From contig JAULBX010026829.1 of the NCBI GenBank assembly GCA_032358255.1, forward strand, positions 156,685 to 220,684: 64,000 bases of DNA, read 5' to 3'. The position numbers and the translations under genes are program-made. Under the pieces are notes generated by a model. That model searched no databases. It had not been told where the DNA came from and was given only the letters and a program-made list of their open reading frames with translations. Origin of the DNA: Heterotrichella gracilis (taxonomy: Eukaryota; Sar; Xanthophyceae; Tribonematales; Xanthonemataceae). Within the stretch, counting starts at the first letter, position 1, and the number at the start of each line of letters is the position of its first letter. Below, piece by piece: positions 58,890 through 64,000 of this stretch.

Positions 58890-61800
58890 ATGTCGCTCAA
58901 AGTTTCGGCGCCCGACGGCGTGAAGGTAAGGCTGGAGGTTGTGTTACCTGTCGTTTATTTCAAGTTGCACAGTTTCTAAACGCCCAGCAGGGCTTCAACC
59001 TGCACTTGCGAGGTGCCATATGCATGCATGCATGCATCCGCAGTCCTCACAATAACCCCCTCTTGCGCTACCACTCGCTCACGCGGTACACTTGCCACTC
59101 GGCCTTACCTGCTTTCAAACCTGCATAACCTGAAGGGTGCTGTGCCCCGGTACCTCCTGAGCGACCTACCTACCCACCGAGCTACCTCCCTACCCCCCTG
59201 GCTTGTACGCATGTGCAAACCACGTCTCCCTCCACCCCCCTCCCTCGCCCCAGGTCTACACCATAAGAAGTAGAGCCTGATCACATCACCTCTCCCCCCA
59301 TCTCCACACCCCCACGCCACCCCAAACACCCACGCACCCCCACCCCCCACCCCAGGTGTACAGCATCAGCAGTGGCAAGAGCCTACCCACCTGGCTCAAC
59401 ACCAAGCAGAAACGCTCACTGCGAAAAGATGAGGCATATGGCAGGCGCCTGGAGCTGCTCCAGGACACCACCTTCCCTGCGGCTTGCCAGCGAATCAAGG
59501 CCACACAGGATGGGGAGTACCTGTTTGCCACGGGCCTGCACCCGCCACAGGTGTGCATGGGGAGTGTTGGATGGGTGGCATGGTGACGTATGCTCCTGAG
59601 GGGCGGGAGGTCGAGGTCTAGAATCCTTACTTTAGGGTTTAGGGTTTAGGGCTGGGGCTGCTCTAGTACACCACCTTGTCAGCGCCTTGCCCAGCGGATC
59701 AGGGCAAGGGGAGTGCATGCTTCCAAGTGGCCTGCACCATCTTTGGTACGCCTGGCACATGAAGGGGGCGCCCAGTGCATTGATAGACCCTTGACGCACA
59801 CAGCTGAGGGAGCGGTGCAGGGCGGGCTGTCACTGCAGAGACAGCATTCCATTTTGAGTCGGTGGCAGCTTTACTCGGATCGCCCTGCAATTCCATCATC
59901 AGTAATGGCACACTCTTGGCGAGCGCCTAAGAAAGCGCTGCACCCCAACCCTAAGCCCCAAACCCTGAACTGCACACTCACGTTGCTGACCCGCTTTGGG
60001 TTCCTTTGTGTGCAGGTCAGGGCCTACGAGCTCAGCCAACTGTCCATGAAATTCAGCAGGCACTTCAGCGCAGAAATCATTGATTTCCAGATCCTGTCGG
60101 ATGATTACTCCAAGTGTGTGTTCATTTGCGCCGACCGCACGGTGGCATTCCACGCCAAATTTGGGGCCTATTTCACGCTGAGGACCCCCAAGACGGCGCG
60201 GGATTTGGCCTACTCCCCAGCCCTTGCGGACCTTGTTGTGGTTGGGTCGGCGCCTGAGCTGTACAGGTATTGGAACATGTGTCGTGGTTAAGGGTTTAAA
60301 TGTGCTTTGCTTAGGGTTTAAGGTTTGTTGTGTGTGGGTCGGCTTTTGAGGGCTGGACAGATATGAGCACAGATACTATCGCATGCTCAGTCACATGTAT
60401 AGGTATACATATAGGCACATGTACCACATCAAGTGTTAGAAATCCCATGCAGCAATCACGTATCAAATACCATGTTCCAAATGCCCCTTGCACCCATTCC
60501 ACAGGATCAGCCTCCAAGAGGGCAGGTTCCTGAGCCCCCTCCCCAGCGCCTCCCCTGCCATCAACGCATGCGGCATCAGCACATCACATGGCCTGCTGGC
60601 GGCGGCCGGGGAGGACGGGTTTCTCGAATGCTTTGATCTGCGGGCACCCAAGGCGGTGGGGAGGCTGGACGCGGCGGCGGCTGCGGGGGCGGCAGGTGGG
60701 GGATGGTGTGGGTGGGATGGGTTTGGGCTTGGTGTGTGAGGATTATTGTGCTCGTGCCAGCACAGTAGCCTATGGCATGTAGGGCGGCGCATGCCTGTGT
60801 TTATAAGCGCCATCATGAGCATGGGCGTCAGCATTGCCATCTCCCATGAAAGCAACATTGGCAGTATCATTAGCATGTGATCATGAGCATCATCATTAGC
60901 AGAATAATCATTAGCATCATCACTAGCATCGTTAGCATTGTCACTAGCATCATCATGCGCATGAGCACCAGCATCATTAGCAGTATGGTTAGTACCATTA
61001 TGAGCATCATCATCATCAGCACCATAATCACTAGGATGATCATGAGCATCATCATCAGCAGCAGCCACCTTATACAGCTCACACCCCACCACCACCACCG
61101 CGTCTCCCAACCCGGTCCCCCCCACCCCCACCCCTTCTACCTTCTGCACAGGCCAGCACCTGTCAGCCCTCCGCTTCGACGACACCGGCCTCCAGATGGC
61201 GGTGGGTACCGGCAACGGCCTGGTGGCGCTGTTTGACCTGCGCGCCACCAAGCCCATGGTGGTGAAGGACCACATGTATGGCTCGCCCATCGTGGACATT
61301 AAGTTCCACACGTCAAATGCAGAGGGCGGGGTGGGGCGGCGGGTGATCAGGTGGGTGATGCAATCTCCTGAGGGCCATGTGGGTGCATGTGGATCACTTT
61401 TACCACGTCAGGAAATGTTCACTGGTCACATCAAACTGTGACAGGACGAGTCGTTGCACTCCAGCAGCTCAGCCAGAGTTGGCACTTGGTACTTTTTAGT
61501 TTACTTTGTAGCTTTTAACCTACTTGTTAGCTTACTTTTTAGGTCACGTTTTAGCTTTTTTAGGTCCCTTTTTAGCTTTTGAGCTCATCACACTATAAAG
61601 CCTCCTCCACCCCCTCCCCGCAGCGCCGACAGCCACATCGTCAAGATATGGGACGCAGGCAGCGGGGAGGCGTTCACCAGCCTGGAGCCAGCCGAGGGCG
61701 GCATCAACGATGTGTGCGTGTGGAAGGACTCTGGGCTCATCATGCTTGCCTGCGACGCACCCAACATCCAGTCGTTCTTCATCCCCTCGCTGGGCCCCGC

Positions 61801-63938
61801 GCCCCGATGGTGCTCCTTCCTGGAGGGCCTGACTGAGGAGCTGGAGGAGACCGCAAATCCTACTGTGTATGATGATTACAGGTAGGTTTTATGTGGAACC
61901 CTGCTTAAGGATTGTGAATTGAAATTTGACTGCCACGAGCTTGCAAACGCGACATGTTGACCAGGATGGATTTCCAAAATCAAACCTACCTCCAGGGCAC
62001 ATCCCGTATAATTATATCCAAATTAAAACATTTGTAAATTGCAGCTGCTTGACTATGCAGTAAAACACCAAAAACATTCTATCAAAACCTTGTTTTCCGT
62101 TTTTTTCCAGGTTTGTGACCCACCAGGACCTGGAATCCCTGGGCCTGACCCATCTCCAGGGCACGCCCATGCTGCGCGCCTACATGCATGGCTTCTTCAT
62201 AAACAACAGGCTGTACCAGAAGGCGCGCCAGATGAGCCAGCCCTGGGCGTACGACACCTGGCGCAAGGACAGGGTGGCGCAGCAGTTGGAGAAGGAGCGG
62301 GGCAGCCGCATCTCGCTGGTCAAGAAGCTGCCAAAGGTGGGGTTGTGGGGCTGTTGGCGTTTTTTTACCCTTTTTGGGGTGGGGTTTCTGTTGTTGGTTG
62401 GGTGCAACGGTGTAGAATACTCCCTCCCCTTACAGGGCCCAGCGGGGACCTCGAGTCGCGCAAGATCGAAACGCTGTTTTATCAGTGCCAGGACAGAACT
62501 GCTTGTCGCCGCATGTGCAAGACTGCCTGCTAATTGCTGTATTGCTGGATGCATGTAACCACATCAACTAACTACCTTCTCGCTAACACCCGGTGCGATG
62601 CTCAGGTCAACGCCGTTGCTGCCGCGCGAATCCTGGCTGCCCAAATGGAGGAGGAGGAGCAGTCCGAGGGAGGGGAGGAGGAGGAGGCCGAGGGGAGCAA
62701 GCCCAAGAGGAAGAAGCACGCGCCCTCCGAGCTCCTCACCGATGACCGCTTCAAGGCTATGTTTGAGGATGACGCCTACACCATTGATGAATATGCGGAG
62801 GAGTATAAGCAGCTGCACCCCAATGCCAGACGTACGCATGCCAGATTGAAACCCTGCTCTAAAACCCTGAGGATAAACCCTAAACCCTACACCAATGATG
62901 AATATGGGGAGGAGTACAAGCAGATGCACCCATAGCCAGACGTGCGCGCATGCCCTAATGAACCCTAGGGTAATTTCGAAATGCTAAACCCTAAAATCTA
63001 TTTCATGGATGAATACTTGCAGGAATGCGAGGCGCATGCGCATGCACTCTTAAAACCCTGGGCTAAATCCTGAACTTTTGCACTGCTGTACTTCAAAGTC
63101 AAGAAGAAACCCGCACCCCTCTGAGCTGCTCACTGATGATTTGTTTAAAGCCATGTTTGCCTACGCTGTCGATGAGGAACTGGGGGAGTACAAGCAGCTG
63201 CACCCCAACGCCAGAAGTATGCATGCCATGCTGGAACCCTACCTTTCCTACCTTGCAGCTAACTAGACCAGCTACAACCCTGAACCCTGCTGTGCTGTTC
63301 CCCCTTGATTTTTTTTTATTTGCTGTACTACACTAAATCAGCTTTCAATTACTAAATTGCTGGTTCTCGCCCTTGCAGCTGATCGCAAGCGTGAGCAGCA
63401 GCTGCTGCGTGAGCACTTTGAGGAGCTGGATGGGGAGGATGATAGCGATGGGGAGGAAGGGGAGGACGATAGCGATGACGAGGAGGATGAGGAGGAAGGG
63501 GAGGACATGCGACAGAGCAACAAGGCTCGCACCAAGGTGAGCCACCAGCATTGCCGTTACCCGCACGCACAACAATAAGTTGCTCTAGAGCAAAAATGGA
63601 AGGCATTCATGTACTAGGTCTTGCAAAAACCCGTTGTTTTCCGGCCATTTTGTAAGAAAATGTTTTCCGCCTTTTGCAAGCATGTATAATACATACATCA
63701 GAAGTCACCCATCTTAAAACCCCGACCCCCTTTGCCACAGGCTCACGCCAGTGCCGGCCCCACTGGGAGCCACCAGCCACGCATGTACGCCGCAAGGGAC
63801 GATGCTTCAGCTGCCGCGTTCAACAACCGCGAGTCCCTGGCCCCACAGGCTGCCATGCCATTGGCTGATCGGGTGGCTGAGCTGGACAAGGGGGGGAGTT
63901 ACTCGGGGAGGAAACGGTCGCTGACTGGGAGCAAGGAC
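58890..63938 (+). CDS. NOL10: Nucleolar protein 10 (NOL10/Enp2), C terminus beyond the window
   Basis: NOL10/Enp2 is a WD40 protein of the small-subunit processome needed for 18S rRNA maturation in the nucleolus. Ten exons are visible: 58890-58925, 59356-59550, 60016-60266, 60505-60695, 61152-61350, 61624-61881, 62111-62336, 62606-62831, 63379-63536 and 63741-63938. They give 646 codons with all phases consistent. The last donor (AAGGAC|GTGAGT) shows that more follows; the human protein has about 690 residues. Family blocks: MSLKVSAPDGVKVYSISSGK, LPTWLNTKQKRSLRKDE, DYSKCVFICADRTVAFHAKF, SADSHIVKIWDAGSGE, PRWCSFLEGLTEELEE, TVYDDYRFVTHQDLESLGL and LSPEEEEE-like acidic runs. KRKKHAPSELLTDDRFKAMF and DEYAEEYKQLHP are typical of the NUC153 segment. 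The acidic stretch EELDGEDDSDGEEGEDDSDD is encoded by exon 9. Confidence 0.94.
59634..59652. repeat. Telomere-type tract in NOL10 intron
   Basis: TTTAGGGTTTAGGGTTTAGGG, nearly three perfect units, between exons 2 and 3. Confidence 0.88.
60820..61075. repeat. (ATCATTAGC)n-like low-complexity tract in a NOL10 intron
   Basis: Degenerate ATCATTAGC/ATCATGAGC 9-mers and ATC triplets fill about 250 bp of the intron between 60695 and 61152. The open frames across it are artefacts of the repeat. Confidence 0.88.
62739..63225 (+). repeat. Copies of the SELLTDDRFKAMF...EEYKQLHPNAR exon end in a NOL10 intron
   Basis: The end of exon 62606-62831 is repeated partly at 62888-62938 (NDEYGEEYKQMHP, 111-bp offset) and more fully at 63098-63220 (SELLTDDLFKAMF, EYKQLHPNAR, 384-bp offset). 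Both sit in the downstream intron. The first is preceded by ACCCTGAGGATAAACCCTAAACCC. The second keeps a GTATGC donor-like end. Confidence 0.93.
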
Positions 63939-64000
63939 GTGAGTTTCATACCCAGGGGTAGGGGGGTGGGGGGTGGGAGGCGGGGCGGCGGCCGGGAGGG

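Noticed and set aside
60870-61236. Ile/Ser-rich and Met-rich open frames over the NOL10 intron repeat
   Set aside because: Pure translation of the ATCATTAGC repeat in an intron.

Overview
This is nuclear DNA from a green plant-lineage alga, most likely a chlorophyte of the trebouxiophyte/chlorophycean type. The genes are intron-dense, with GT-AG introns of roughly 70-600 bp and phases that close exactly when exons are joined. They include plastid functions (HCF136 with a twin-arginine lumenal signal, plastid SUFC), plant-type cytosolic aldolase and malonyl-CoA synthetase, and hydroxyproline-rich extracellular proteins with SPPPP blocks. TTTAGGG (plant/algal telomere-type) tracts are scattered through introns. 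The exact species cannot be read from the sequence.

Layout from left to right. 1-6986 (-): a large single-pass membrane protein, its 3' end outside the window. 7876-10261 (+): HCF136, a photosystem II assembly factor. 11544-18027 (+): a Vps62-like ectodomain joined to several membrane segments. 18870-20625 (-): a hemerythrin/HHE protein. 22290-29140 (-): a ZNF598/Hel2-type RING and zinc-finger ubiquitin ligase of ribosome quality control. 29810-32024 (+): a protein with three copies of an hnRNP-Q-acidic-domain-like helical module. 33382-34677 (-): proteasome alpha-5. 35320-36152 (+): TXNDC9/phosducin-like protein. 37319-39955 (-): class I fructose-bisphosphate aldolase. 41130-45688 (-): malonyl-CoA synthetase (AAE13/ACSF3 type). 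46211-47829 (+): SUFC. 48966-52028 (-) and 53800-57282 (-): tandem paralogues with signal peptide, Pro-rich linkers, cysteine modules and a GDPHF (VWF-D/root-cap-like) domain. 58890 to beyond 63938 (+): NOL10/Enp2, an SSU-processome WD40 protein.

There is no operon logic. Several genes are divergent pairs sharing a 0.5-0.9 kb upstream gap (membrane protein/HCF136, ZNF598/hnRNP-like, PSMA5/TXNDC9, AAE13/SUFC, secreted paralogue B/NOL10). Most are housekeeping genes for translation surveillance, proteolysis, ribosome biogenesis, central carbon metabolism and photosynthesis.

The most unusual feature is a recurring architecture. Many introns contain one to three extra, decaying copies of the edge of a neighbouring exon together with its splice site. 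Copies of exon 3' ends plus donor lie just downstream of the exon, and copies of acceptor plus exon 5' end lie just upstream. I find this at about 18 places in six or seven of the thirteen genes, with periods from 41 to 384 bp, often with degenerate CCCTAAA tracts in or next to the repeat unit. In every case the exon-proximal copy keeps the reading frame. This looks like intron growth by tandem duplication across splice junctions, perhaps linked to break repair involving telomere-like sequence.
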